NCBI GenBank assembly: GCA_021783515.1
Contig: JAJXTV010000015.1
Coordinates: forward strand, 1 to 64,000
Reading direction: 5' to 3'
Source of the DNA: Nitrospirota bacterium
GTDB taxonomy: Bacteria > Nitrospirota > Thermodesulfovibrionia > Thermodesulfovibrionales > UBA6898
Length of the DNA: 64,000 nucleotides
Shown here: positions 9,276 to 17,800 of the stretch, piece after piece
How positions within the stretch are numbered: position 1 is the stretch's first letter
Layout of the letters: each line of letters opens with the position of its first letter
Program-made: the position numbers and the translations under genes
The notes under the pieces: model-generated
Seen by the model: the letters and a program-made list of their open reading frames with translations, nothing else
Databases searched by the model: none
What the model was told of the DNA's origin: nothing

Positions 9276-10105
9276 TGATATGCCTCCACCACGATGTCGC
9301 CTCCGACCATCTCCCGCAGCTTTTGCTGAATTCCTTTGAGTGTGATGTCCGACATCATGCAGCCGGTGCACATGCCCCGGAGGGCGAGCGTGACTTTGTT
9401 GCCTTCTATGTCGATCAGTTCGACGTCGCCGTTGTCGGCCTGAAGTCCGGGGCGGATCTCGCTTTCGATGATTTCCTGGATGAGGGCGATCCTGTGAAGG
9501 TTCGTGAGCCTTTTTGGCGTGGTGGGCTTTTCCGGGGGCTTCAGAGACCAGAGGTCTCTCAGGATAAGCTCAATCTGGGGGACACATTCGCCGCAGCCCC
9601 CCCCCGCCTTGGTGAAGTTGGTGATCTCCTCGACGGTCGTGAGATGGTTTTCGACCGCTACCTTCCTGATCTTTTCCTCGCTGACGTCGAAACATTTGCA
9701 GACCTGTTTACCTTCATCCTTCTGAGGGAGCGGTTCGCCCCGAAAGTTCGCGACGGCTGCCTCCAGGGCCTCCCTTCCCATGACGGAACAGTGCATCTTC
9801 TGGTCCGGAAGACCGCCGAGGAAATCGGCGATATCCTGGTTCGATATCTCGAGGGCCTCGTCGAGTGTCTTTCCTTTCACCATCTCGGTGAGGGCGGAGG
9901 AGCTTGCTATCGCCGACGCACAGCCGAAGGTCTGGAACTTCGCGTCGAGGATCTTGCCCGTCTCCTTGTCGATCTTGAGAAAAAGTTTCAGGGCGTCTCC
10001 GCAGATTATGCTTCCGACCTCTCCTACGGCATCGGCGTTCGGTATTTCGCCTACGTTTTTTGGTTTGAGAAATGTCTCTTTTACCTTGTCAGTGTATTCC
10101 CACAT
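9272..10105 (-). CDS. nifU: NifU three-domain Fe-S cluster scaffold
   Basis: 277 aa with all three modules. The N-terminal IscU-like domain (about 1-125) has its three cluster cysteines (IICGDALK, FGCASAIASS, KMHCSVMG). The middle BFD-like domain (about 132-185) carries CKCF and GGGCGEC, which hold a permanent [2Fe-2S] cluster. The C-terminal Nfu domain (about 205-277) has the CTGCMM pair. The full set means clusters are built on the two outer domains with the central cluster as a redox helper. It overlaps the desulfurase by 4 nt. A separate single Nfu-like domain protein is encoded at 43049. Confidence 0.96.
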   Translation of the reverse strand: MWEYTDKVKETFLKPKNVGEIPNADAVGEVGSIICGDALKLFLKIDKETGKILDAKFQTFGCASAIASSSALTEMVKGKTLDEALEISNQDIADFLGGLPDQKMHCSVMGREALEAAVANFRGEPLPQKDEGKQVCKCFDVSEEKIRKVAVENHLTTVEEITNFTKAGGGCGECVPQIELILRDLWSLKPPEKPTTPKRLTNLHRIALIQEIIESEIRPGLQADNGDVELIDIEGNKVTLALRGMCTGCMMSDITLKGIQQKLREMVGGDIVVEAYQ

Positions 10106-10155
10106 GAGTTCATTTTTGCATGAATGCAGCCCGAAGTCAAATCGCTTTGCGCAAA

Positions 10156-10184
10156 TTGACAGATGCCGGGAAAGGGGGTATAAG
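10156..10184 (+). promoter_or_regulatory. Promoter of the GYD-domain gene
   Basis: TTGACA at 10156-10161, 17-bp spacer, TATAAG at 10179-10184. It lies about 45 bp before the GYD protein start and is divergent from nifU. Confidence 0.75.
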
Positions 10185-10228
10185 GGTAGATATACGAGAG
10201 AATTCGATTTAACGGAAGGAGAGGGATT

Positions 10229-10513
10229 ATGGCCACTTATGTGATTCTGAGTACACTGACCGACGAGGGGAGAAAGACGATCAAGGAAAACCCGGGACGC
10301 ATCCTCGAAGTGAACAAGGAGCTCGAGAAGATGGGGGTCAAGGTGAAGGAGCAGTATTGCGTCCTCGGGCAGTACGACTTTGTAAATATTGTCGAGGCGA
10401 AGGACAACGAGGCGGTGATGAAGATGTCGCTCGAGCTCGGATCGCGTGGCTCGGTCCAGTTGATGTCGCTGCCGGCAATCCCCGTGGCCGGTCTCGTGAA
10501 GAAGCTGAAATAG
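10229..10513 (+). CDS. GYD domain-containing protein
   Basis: 94 aa, a complete small ferredoxin-fold GYD domain: N-terminal TYVILSTLTDEGRKTIKENP, central VLGQYDFVNIVEAKDNEAVMKMSLELGSRG, which corresponds to the GxYD motif that names the family, and a short C-terminal helix. The family has no firmly assigned function; many members lie near sulfur or redox genes. Here the next gene is a TusA-like carrier, but each has its own promoter. The RBS is GGAAGGAGAGGG before ATG 10229. Confidence 0.85.
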   Translation: MATYVILSTLTDEGRKTIKENPGRILEVNKELEKMGVKVKEQYCVLGQYDFVNIVEAKDNEAVMKMSLELGSRGSVQLMSLPAIPVAGLVKKLK

Positions 10514-10556
10514 GGGGGGCTGGGATGTCTTAGGACGGGGAAGCGGGGCGGTATTA

Positions 10557-10586
10557 TTGACAAATAAATGCGGAATATAGTTTAAT
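10557..10586 (+). promoter_or_regulatory. Promoter of the TusA-like gene
   Basis: TTGACA at 10557-10562, 18-bp spacer, TTTAAT at 10581-10586. An inverted repeat follows directly (separate entry). Confidence 0.55.
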
Positions 10587-10588
10587 AG

Positions 10589-10611
10589 TTTATTGTTTAG
10601 TTGACAATAAA
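10589..10611. promoter_or_regulatory. Inverted repeat between promoter and start of tusA-like gene
   Basis: Perfect 8-bp arms TTTATTGT / ACAATAAA separated by 7 bp, placed just after the -10 element and 16 bp before the start codon. The position suits an operator for a dimeric regulator, or a leader hairpin. A second TTGACA (10601-10606) lies inside it. Confidence 0.4.
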
Positions 10612-10626
10612 TACCAGGAGGCTATT

Positions 10627-10863
10627 ATGGGTGATATCAAGGCAGACGTTGTACTGGATACGAAGGGAATGAATTGTCCGATGCCGGTCCTCAAGACGAA
10701 GAAGGCCATCGACACGCTCCAGTCGGGGCAGGTGCTCGAGGTTATCTCGACCGATCCGGGTTCGAAGTCGGACATCCCCGCGCTTCTGAAGAGGCTGGGG
10801 CATGATCTCCTCGAGACCAAGGAAGCGGGCAACGTCATCGAGTTTTATATCAAGAAGAAGTAG
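10627..10863 (+). CDS. TusA family sulfurtransferase
   Basis: 78 aa. TusA-like sulfur carriers pass persulfide on a single conserved cysteine, here Cys17 in the diagnostic MNCPMPVLKTKKAI. The two-layer fold, with the later ISTDPGSKSDIPAL segment, is complete. In anaerobic or sulfur-metabolising bacteria these small proteins donate sulfur for tRNA thiolation, molybdenum cofactor or dissimilatory sulfur pathways; the exact acceptor cannot be told here. ATG 10627 follows CAGGAGGC. A strong intrinsic terminator closes the transcript. Confidence 0.92.
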   Translation: MGDIKADVVLDTKGMNCPMPVLKTKKAIDTLQSGQVLEVISTDPGSKSDIPALLKRLGHDLLETKEAGNVIEFYIKKK

Positions 10864-10890
10864 CAGTTCTCCCTCGTTGTAACCGAATAC

Positions 10891-10916
10891 AAGCCGGGTT
10901 TCCCGGCTTTTTTTTT
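10891..10916 (+). terminator. Intrinsic terminator after the TusA-like gene
   Basis: Perfect 8-bp stem AAGCCGGG / CCCGGCTT with a 3-nt loop, followed by a run of T. Confidence 0.9.
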
Positions 10917-10973
10917 GCGCGGAGCCCGTCTTCCGTTGTCTTTTCGCGTTGTTTTCTAGTATCTTATTACGCC

Positions 10974-11014
10974 TGCCCGAGTGGCGGAATTGGTAGACGC
11001 AAGGGACTTAAAAT
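10974..11014 (+). repeat. attL: truncated 5' part of tRNA-Leu, left end of the element
   Basis: 41 bp identical to 26690-26730. They cover the acceptor 5' strand, D arm and anticodon arm of tRNA-Leu up to the AAAAT after the anticodon; the sequences differ on either side. The copy ends in foreign sequence, so it cannot form a tRNA. The flank to the left is ordinary chromosome (tusA terminator), and the integrase gene is on the right. This is the original chromosomal 5' half, separated from its 3' half by the insertion. Confidence 0.93.
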
Positions 11015-11054
11015 GCAGGTTAGGGCGCTTATTTTTCAATAACTTAGGCGGCAA

Positions 11055-11073
11055 TTGGTCGCATCTGATCGCA
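11055..11073. promoter_or_regulatory. Putative arm-type integrase sites, left arm
   Basis: TTGGTCGCA (11055-11063) and CTGATCGCA (11065-11073) lie one helical turn apart between the att core and the integrase stop. Matching 9-mers recur in the right arm at 26585-26616. Confidence 0.5.
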
Positions 11074-12111
11074 TCAGTAGGGTAATTTCTGGATCGCCTT
11101 GACCTTGTGTTCCTTCAGGAGATGGGCATATATCATCGTCGCCTGATATGAGGTATGCCCGAGCAGCTCCCCGACGGTCTTCAGGTCCACGCCTGCCATC
11201 ACGAGATGAGATGCGAAGGTATGGCGGAGGTCATGAGGCCTCACGTGCCCGACGCCAGCCTCTTTCAGATAATACTTGATCTGCTGCGCCATCTGACCGA
11301 GACTGACATTGACGACCCGCCCGATCGATGCCGGGTATTTCGCCAGGATATCGCGCAATCTATCGCTGATCGGGACCGCCCTGGACTTGTACCCCTTGGC
11401 TCGCCGGATCTCCACAACGTCTGTTCTGATATCCTTCCATTCGAGCCGGTGTATCTCTTCACGCCTGGCGCCGGTATAGACATACAGAGCAAAGACGAGG
11501 CGATAATGGCGGTTGCCTCCTATGCGGTCGAACACCGTCTGAATCTCTTCGATGGTGAGAAAGGCTGGCGGGCTCTTATGGTACCTGATCAGTTTGTACT
11601 TCGAAAAAGGGCTGACTTTGAATATTCTCTTCCCGGCGATCTTACGGCCAGGGTTTGCGCCCCACCCAAAGGCGGCTTTGATGTGTCTGATCTCCGTGTT
11701 TATCGAACCGGGCTTGTTCTTTCGAAGCCTGCAGTATTCAACGTATCGGTCCAGGTCCGCAAAGTCGAGACTGTGAATTGATTTCTGACCGCCGGTCACT
11801 TCCTTAAACTTTTCCAGGATATCGTACATGCGGGACCGGGTAGTGTCGGCGAGATTCGAATCCGCCCAGGCCTTGTACATATCGAGATAATCCGAGACGG
11901 AGATGGCAGCTTCTTTATTTTCAGGCAGGAAGCTAAGAGTGCCATTGCCGCGGAAGAGCTTCTTCTTTATATCTCGCAATCTATCGCGCGCTGTAGCTTC
12001 GTCTTTGGTCCTCAGCGAGCGTTTCTGGTCTCGGTCGAACTCAACATACCAGATGCCGTTGTCGGACCTCTTAAATAGGCGCATGTGGAGATTATAGGTA
12101 TCCGGATGCAC
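11074..12111 (-). CDS. int: Tyrosine recombinase (phage integrase)
   Basis: 345 aa. The SAM-like core-binding domain is at about 65-165 and the catalytic domain at about 175-340. The active-site set is complete: Arg in TGARREEIHRLEW near 215, Lys in the following beta hairpin, HDLRHTF near 288, GHTSY near 313 and Tyr in MIYAH near 322. GTG 12111 is chosen because AAGGAG lies 9 nt upstream and the codon overlaps the stop of the excisionase-like gene (TAGTG). The gene ends 60 bp from attL, the usual place for the integrase that made the insertion. Confidence 0.95.
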   Translation of the reverse strand: MHPDTYNLHMRLFKRSDNGIWYVEFDRDQKRSLRTKDEATARDRLRDIKKKLFRGNGTLSFLPENKEAAISVSDYLDMYKAWADSNLADTTRSRMYDILEKFKEVTGGQKSIHSLDFADLDRYVEYCRLRKNKPGSINTEIRHIKAAFGWGANPGRKIAGKRIFKVSPFSKYKLIRYHKSPPAFLTIEEIQTVFDRIGGNRHYRLVFALYVYTGARREEIHRLEWKDIRTDVVEIRRAKGYKSRAVPISDRLRDILAKYPASIGRVVNVSLGQMAQQIKYYLKEAGVGHVRPHDLRHTFASHLVMAGVDLKTVGELLGHTSYQATMIYAHLLKEHKVKAIQKLPY

Positions 12112-12338
12112 TATTTCAAGCTCCTTATTATCCTATCGGCGACGGGGTCCCCTTTCTCGATAAGAAAATTATCGAGTAATTCTTTGTGAAAGAGATACCT
12201 GGCGCCGACGCGTTTCACTTTCAGGCTGCCGGCGCGGATCTCCTTCTTCAGCGTATTCCACGAAACGCCGATGTATCCGCAGGCCTCTGCGGCGTCAAAA
12301 ACAGTTTTGTCCGGATCCGGTTTGCGAGGGACTATCAT
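12111..12338 (-). CDS. Excisionase-like helix-turn-helix protein
   Basis: 75 aa. The body FDAAEACGYIGVSWNTLKKEI followed by VKRVGARYLFHKELLDNFL is a MerR/excisionase winged-helix domain (helix_turn_helix_17 type), with the second half forming the wing. It is the first gene upstream of int and overlaps it by one base. By position and fold it is a likely directionality factor, but transcription-factor use cannot be excluded. Its ATG overlaps the previous stop (ATGA). Confidence 0.72.
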   Translation of the reverse strand: MIVPRKPDPDKTVFDAAEACGYIGVSWNTLKKEIRAGSLKVKRVGARYLFHKELLDNFLIEKGDPVADRIIRSLK

Positions 12339-12568
12339 GCGTGTGATTCACCTGATCCCATTCGATTGACTCCTCGGCGGTCGAGCTCCTCGAGGATGGA
12401 GTCGACGGAGACCTGATTGCCGGACCACCGGAGGCGGCCAATATCGAGATAATGGCGGACCGTCTTTGCGGAGATCTTCAGCATGGCTGCGGCCTGCCGC
12501 TGGGTTTTTCTATATGGCCTGATTTGTAAATTGCTCTTCACTGGCAGATCTTTGGTGTGCTTGTTCAT
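12335..12568 (-). CDS. Small helix-turn-helix phage protein
   Basis: 77 aa from ATG 12568, which overlaps the upstream stop (ATGA); the longer open frame from 12751 runs through the Nu1-like gene and is discounted. The core RKTQRQAAAMLKISAKTVRHYLDIGRLRWSGNQVSVDSILEEL is a MerR-like HTH with a wing. It is probably a DNA-binding regulator within the integrase operon. No closer family can be named. Confidence 0.6.
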   Translation of the reverse strand: MNKHTKDLPVKSNLQIRPYRKTQRQAAAMLKISAKTVRHYLDIGRLRWSGNQVSVDSILEELDRRGVNRMGSGESHA

Positions 12569-12927
12569 TCGGGCCGCTCCGCGATCCCCGCCGGCGCAAG
12601 TTCGAAGAGGTCTGGCAACTCGTGAATGGGCGTCTCCCGATCCGCGCCGGTGAGCGGCCGCGGATCTCTTTTCCCAGAGAGTTTGCCACTGTAAAAACCG
12701 GCGTAGTGATAAAGCATTTTTTTGAGGTGCTCGATATAAGCGTGAATGCATGCGACAAGATCATATTTGCCCCGCATGCCAGCGCGCGGTAGGACCCCCC
12801 GCTTGACAAGCATTTGGACCCGTCGCGGCGTAATGTTCAAGTAACGCGCAATCTCATGGACGTCATGTAACCTCGCATCCTCATGGCCGGGGTTCTCCGG
12901 CAAGTTAAGCGGTAATGTACTTTTCAT
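12565..12927 (-). CDS. Nu1-like small terminase / HTH protein
   Basis: 120 aa from ATG 12927. The segment HDVHEIARYLNITPRRVQMLVKRG, then GMRGKYDLVACIHAYIEHLKKML, matches the winged-HTH plus helix pattern of phage lambda Nu1-type small terminase subunits, which recognise the packaging site. A generic HTH regulator has a similar core, so the packaging role is inferred. No large terminase gene was found in the element, which would make packaging dependent on another phage. An alternative upstream start at 12963 has no clear RBS. Confidence 0.5.
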   Translation of the reverse strand: MKSTLPLNLPENPGHEDARLHDVHEIARYLNITPRRVQMLVKRGVLPRAGMRGKYDLVACIHAYIEHLKKMLYHYAGFYSGKLSGKRDPRPLTGADRETPIHELPDLFELAPAGIAERPE

Positions 12928-13057
12928 CGTCGGTGACCACCAGGGCTTGAATTGAGGCCGCAAGAATTTTGATAATCTCGTTTGAGGATCTGCAGCCGTC
13001 TGACTTTATCTCCATGTCCTCGCCGTCGATCATTACCGTGACCGTTTGTCTACTCAT
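12905..13057 (-). CDS. Small hypothetical phage protein (50 aa)
   Basis: ATG 13057 to TAA 12905 encodes 50 aa, beginning MSRQTVTVMIDGEDMEIKSD. GGGGA lies about 10 nt before the ATG. It overlaps the start of the Nu1-like gene by 23 nt, as is common in this element. No family recognised; the sequence suggests a small beta-rich N-terminus and one helix. Confidence 0.45.
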   Translation of the reverse strand: MSRQTVTVMIDGEDMEIKSDGCRSSNEIIKILAASIQALVVTDDEKYITA

Positions 13058-13129
13058 TTGAAGAAAATCCCCGGTTTTTGGGAAAGTTGAAAAGTAAAAG
13101 AAACGAACCCCGGCATTTTTTTTCTGTGT

Positions 13130-13168
13130 GTGGTGAGATCTCGCGGGTCTTTGCGATCCTCAAACCAC
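13130..13168. repeat. Interrupted inverted repeat in the phage intergenic region
   Basis: Within the gene-free stretch 13058-13293, GTGG, GAG and TCGC on one side pair in order with GCGA, CTC and CCAC on the other, giving a long bulged hairpin. On the minus strand an A run follows, so it is not a terminator. Its place beside the replication-like gene leaves room for an origin or regulatory role, unproven. Confidence 0.3.
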
Positions 13169-13293
13169 CCCCCTCTGGAAGAACCTACCCCTTTCCCGGA
13201 CCCCGATGCCCTCCTCTGCCGGCATGGGCTCCCGCCTTTCATGTAAGAAAAAGCAAAAAGAATTCTATTCCTCATCGGTCAATCTTTCTTTCC

Positions 13294-14316
13294 TCAATTG
13301 CTGTCGATCACCTTCAGGGCCGACAAGTTAGAGAGATCCATCCTCTTTAGTGATTCGTGCCTTTCCATCTCGATGCTGTACTGGTAGCCTGCAAACTCCT
13401 CTTTCAAAACTTTCTTCCCATATGCCCATGGGCTATCGGGCTTGTACTTAAGGATCTGCCGGAGGACCTGAACAATTACCATCGGTGGAATATCGGCCTT
13501 TACGCAACGCTGAACAAACTGAAACGGATTGAAGTCATCATACGCTTTGTCGAGCTTGACGCAGAGGGTTGCCATTTCTCCTTTTTCTTCAGTCGTTACC
13601 TGTCGATGCTCCGCCGATCTCTTCGGACTTTCGTCCGAGCCTGCTTCCCCGGGTCGTTGCTCCTTAGATGGGTCTTTCTGCTTCTTTTGTATTAAGATCT
13701 CTATATCTTCTTCTGAGTCCCTAAACAAACACCGCCCGAACTCTATTGGAAACTCAGGTTTAAACTTAGTCAGGCATCTATTGACAGCATCATTTTGTGT
13801 AAAAGAATCAAGGGATTGAATCAACGCTTCAAACTCAGATGGAAACAATATTTCAAACTTACTCGGAACTCTGTTGAGCTTAAATGAAACTGAGACAACC
13901 TCATCGATTTTTGAATGAAGTTGGCTCAGTTTGATTTGGGCAAAAAAACGATCTTCGCCCATGAAGACCCCGTCTCGAAATATTGAGGTGTAAAAGTAGC
14001 GATTCTTTTCTATCCTGATCCGGTACTTGTCTACGAAGATAAATGACGGACCGCGCTTGCCGCGTCGGTCGTCGTAATGGAGATAGCGCTTTTCACGCAA
14101 TTGCCCGAGCAAGGACCGGACCTGGGTCGGAGTAAGGTGCATCATCTCAGCGAGGATCTTAGCGCTGCTCAGCACCGTCCCGGTCGACCTGTCTGTCATA
14201 GAGAGGATGAAGACAAATACGCCATATTCACGAAGGCTGATAATGCCCCGCTGCACATGTTCGTTCAGCCCCATCCGGAGAGGGACAAAGTTTTCGGCGC
14301 CCTGGTAGATCCTCAA
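13294..14316 (-). CDS. Winged-helix phage replication-like protein
   Basis: 340 aa. The N-terminal third (about 25-110) is a helix-rich winged-helix domain (LREYGVFVFILSMTDRSTGTVLSSAKILAEMMHLTPTQVRSLLGQ in outline) like those at the start of phage replication initiators of the O/DnaD type. The middle is unassigned, a charged linker lies at about 205-240, and the C-terminus contains a short helical domain. The replication role is inferred from fold and position next to PC4-like and integration genes. Its ATG overlaps the upstream stop (ATGA). Confidence 0.5.
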   Translation of the reverse strand: MRIYQGAENFVPLRMGLNEHVQRGIISLREYGVFVFILSMTDRSTGTVLSSAKILAEMMHLTPTQVRSLLGQLREKRYLHYDDRRGKRGPSFIFVDKYRIRIEKNRYFYTSIFRDGVFMGEDRFFAQIKLSQLHSKIDEVVSVSFKLNRVPSKFEILFPSEFEALIQSLDSFTQNDAVNRCLTKFKPEFPIEFGRCLFRDSEEDIEILIQKKQKDPSKEQRPGEAGSDESPKRSAEHRQVTTEEKGEMATLCVKLDKAYDDFNPFQFVQRCVKADIPPMVIVQVLRQILKYKPDSPWAYGKKVLKEEFAGYQYSIEMERHESLKRMDLSNLSALKVIDSN

Positions 14317-14591
14317 GAGAGATCCTCGCCATTCATCATTTTCAGTGCTGTATCTATGTGCTGTTTTGCCTTCAGTAAGCTTTGCTTGGTGAGTGAAAGG
14401 CCCCTCGGGGTCGGATAATCCTTCCCCATGGAATTAACACAGAAAATGCGCATATCCAAATATCGCGTCCCGTTTATTTCTTTGACGGTAAAGCGGAGGA
14501 AGGAATCGTCGCCCCTTCGGATCTTCCCGATGACGGTCTCGCCATTGCCTTTCACCTCGTTCAATTGCCCGCCTATGAGTTGGGGACCCAT
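14313..14591 (-). CDS. PC4/p15-like ssDNA-binding protein
   Basis: 92 aa. The segment from about residue 25, SFLRFTVKEINGTRYLDMRIFCVNSMGKDYPTPRGLSLT in outline, then a C-terminal helix, has the four-strand-plus-helix pattern of the transcriptional coactivator p15 (PC4) domain, which binds single-stranded DNA as a dimer. Phage and bacterial members (YdbC type) act in DNA metabolism or transcription. It overlaps both neighbours (4 and 19 nt). The start at 14591 lacks a good RBS; translation may be coupled to the gene before it. Confidence 0.65.
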   Translation of the reverse strand: MGPQLIGGQLNEVKGNGETVIGKIRRGDDSFLRFTVKEINGTRYLDMRIFCVNSMGKDYPTPRGLSLTKQSLLKAKQHIDTALKMMNGEDLS

Positions 14592-14803
14592 CCCCTGGAC
14601 TTTACTATTTCGAGAGCCTGCGGTTCGGTAAATCCGGCTGTTACAAGGCTATCGAAATAGGCTTTCTGGGCTGCAGCGAATTCCGGATAGTGCTGCTTAT
14701 ACAGTTCGATGAAATCGCGCAGGTCCTTCAACGTTGCAGTCAGCTCGGTTAGCCGTAATTGTTTGTCGATATACTCGTTAAGATCTCCTTTTTCGGGACT
14801 CAC
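14573..14803 (-). CDS. Small hypothetical phage protein (76 aa)
   Basis: 76 aa, helical, rich in Leu and Glu (LRLTELTATLKDLRDFIELYK). It ends with FTEPQALEIVKSRGWVPNS, which resembles the short EAL-type hook at the end of small phage proteins. The position between tape measure and PC4-like genes does not define a role. It starts within 4 nt of the tape measure stop (ATGA). Confidence 0.55.
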   Translation of the reverse strand: MSPEKGDLNEYIDKQLRLTELTATLKDLRDFIELYKQHYPEFAAAQKAYFDSLVTAGFTEPQALEIVKSRGWVPNS

Positions 14804-17800
14804 AGTTTCACTCCTCTCAGGCGATAGTATTCGTCAAGCTCAGGACCGAGGGTTTCCCTGACCCATCGCCTCGTTGACTCTTTGTCGAGAGAAGGTATTG
14901 AAAAGGATGATTCAAACTTGAAATTCTTCTCGACCGTCATGTCCTTTGGCAGCGCGCCGTTGATTGTTCCTATTGCCTGATTCACGCTCGTTACCACGTC
15001 CTGGATACGGGAGGTCACCGCGTCCATAATTCCGCCGAACACCGAATTCTTCACCCTGTCGGCAATGTCCCCGGGACGGCCGAAGCCGCTGCCGGCTGAT
15101 TCAAGCGGCGCATTTGGATCGAAGCTCGCTGCGCCTGAAGGGGCGCTTGCCTTCTGTTCCTCGGGAGCGGCTCCGGTCCCCCAAGAATCTTCCTGTGCCT
15201 TCTTTTCATCCTCGAGGATCTTCTTGCGTTTCTCGGCATAGAGCTCTTTTAGGAGGGTGAGGGCCTCTTCATACTCCTTCGTGTTTTTCAGCTCCTCGCC
15301 GTATTTTTCATTGAGGGCATCGAGCTCGGACTGATACCACCTGTCGAGGATCGCCATGTCATTACCGCGGAGCTGATCGAGTTCGTCCTGCCAGCTGCCG
15401 ATTTGGTCCTTAAGGGAATTGAAAAGGTCCTGGACATACTGGACGTACCGTGTCACTCTGTCAGCCCATTGTTGCACTTGATCGGCCGACATATTCGTCA
15501 CGTCCTTGCCGAAGAGGTAGAGCCGTTTGAAGGCGTCTGTTAAGCGGCCGGTGAGGCCGGACCACATTTTTTTATACGCGCCATCCTCATACGTCGCAAG
15601 GTCTGAGCTGAAGGATTTATAATCCGCCGTCAACGCGTTAAAGGTAGTCGAGAATTCATTCCTGATATTCTTGAAGGTCGACGCGGTGTTGAAGGATTCT
15701 ATGGATTCCTTGAGTTTGTTCATCGCGGAATAGAACCCGTTCAGCATCGCAAGAATGCCATTCACGAAAAGATCGGCGTTCCTTTTGGTTATTTCTTGGA
15801 GGTTTTCTGAGAATTTTTCTTCTATTTCGAGTCTTTTCGCCGCCGCCTCCTTAGCGGACAATATCCCCGCTGTTGCCTGCTCCTCAAGCAGTGCCATCTC
15901 TTTATTGCGCAGCTCCACGGCGCTGCTATAATCGAGGGCGCGCACCTCCAAAAGGGCATCCAGCTGCTTCTGACCCTGTTTGGAGGTTTCGTCTTCCTGC
16001 TTTCTTTGCTGGTTGTCGTATGCGGCGAGAAGCTCGTCTTTCTTGGCTTCCCATGCGGCCACGTCGGCATATCCTGCCTCATTGCCAGCCTTCAGCGCGG
16101 TAATATGCGCATCTATGTTCGCAATCCTTTTTTGTAGCAGTTCGTAGTCGAGCTGCTCGATGCTGTTATAATAGGTCTCCGCGCTGATGAGCCCCTCTTT
16201 GTAATCGAGATTCAAGGATTCCTTTTGCTGTCTCGCAAGCCGCTCAAATGCCGCTGCCGCATCGTCTGTCATCTTCATAGCTGCAGGTGAACCTTCCCGT
16301 ACCGATGCAAGCCACTCTTCATAGCTCCGCTTGGATTCCTTCATGAAGCCGCTTGCCGCATCTGCCGCCTTCGCCGTCTTTTCGAGCCCGGCTCCGGCAG
16401 CGCCCGCCTCGGTCCCGACGCTCTGGAGCGCTTTTGCATAACCCTCTGCCGATATCGCCCCCGCCGATGTTTTGTCTCCCGCGTTCTTCATTGACTCGCC
16501 CATTTTCGCTGACTCAGCCGACGCCGCCTTCATCGCCTCGATGCCCGCCGATACGGCCGCCCGATGCTGCTCAATGGCTTTGATCTGTGCATCGATAGCC
16601 GACGTATCCCCAAAGCCCAGCGTTGCCGTCTTTATTCCGGCGCGTTCGAGTTCCAGAACAAGAAGCTTCACGGTGTCCCATATCTTGACGATATATTCGA
16701 CGCCGATTGCGGACCATTTGCCCATGCCCTCTCCGACAGAGACAAACCCGTCTACTATCTTCGTTACCGCGATGATCAGGAGCGAGGCCACATTCACGAC
16801 CGCCTGTATCCACCTCTGAGCGCTTCCGAAGTTCTCGCCGGCAAGTGCCCCGACCTGAGGCAGGCCATTAGATACCGCATCAAAAAGCCTAGTGATTGCG
16901 CCCCAGGCCCCCTCTATCGCATCCTTGAATGTCTGCCAGGCTGCCGACTGCGAAAGCTGGTCCCACATGTCCGTAAGCCAGCCTATGAGAGAGGCGATCT
17001 TGTCAGTGATCCAGATTATGGCTGTGGCCGCAGTGTCTATCCATTTCGAGAAATCCGTCTCCCCGGCGAATGCGCTTATCCTCTCCCAGACCGCGCTGAT
17101 CGCCGCATGGAGGTTTTGAAAAGCGTCCGATGCCGCCACCTTGGCATAGAGGTCCCCGATCATCTTAATGACCGATGTTCCTATGTTCCAGAGGAAGGAA
17201 AAGCCTTCGCCGATCTTATCTATCCACGTCCTCAATGCCCCGCTGCTTCCCATTTGGTCAATCGAGTTCAAAAGGCCGCTGATCACCGATTTGAGCTTCT
17301 CGAAAATGCCGGTCGACCCCAAGGCGATCATGAGCTTTTCCCAGGCAACTTTCACATTCGAAAGAAGGCCGGACCATGAATTCATCATCTGCTGCGAGCT
17401 GCCGCCATAGGTTTTTTGGAGTTCCGAGAGCATCGCATTGAGGCCGGTCGCCGCATTGACGGCGCCCTTTTCGATCTGCGCGGACAATTCTGAGACGGAC
17501 ATGCCAAGCCCCTTCGCCATGGCCTGGATCGCCGTCGGGATCTTCTCGCCGAGCTGCTGCCGAAGTTCCTCCATCGATATGACGCCCTTGCCCGCCATTT
17601 GTTGTATGGCGATCGTCACTGACTTCAGTTCCTCGTCACTACCGCCAAAGGCCGCAACGGAATCCGCAAGAGTTCTGAAACTGCCGTTTGTCGGATCGAT
17701 GCCGGCCGACTTTAGCTTGACGAAAGAGTCCTGGATCGCGGTCATAGAGAACGGGACATTCGTTGCCTCGCGCTGAATCCACGCGAAGGCCTCGGCCGCT

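Noticed and set aside
8238-9278. Long plus-strand open frame opposite the cysteine desulfurase
   Set aside because: It is the shadow of the minus-strand gene, which has every NifS motif; the plus product shows no family features.
10975-11014. tRNA-Leu gene at the left end of the element
   Set aside because: Only the 5' part is present; no 3' acceptor strand, variable arm or T arm follows, so it is the att repeat.
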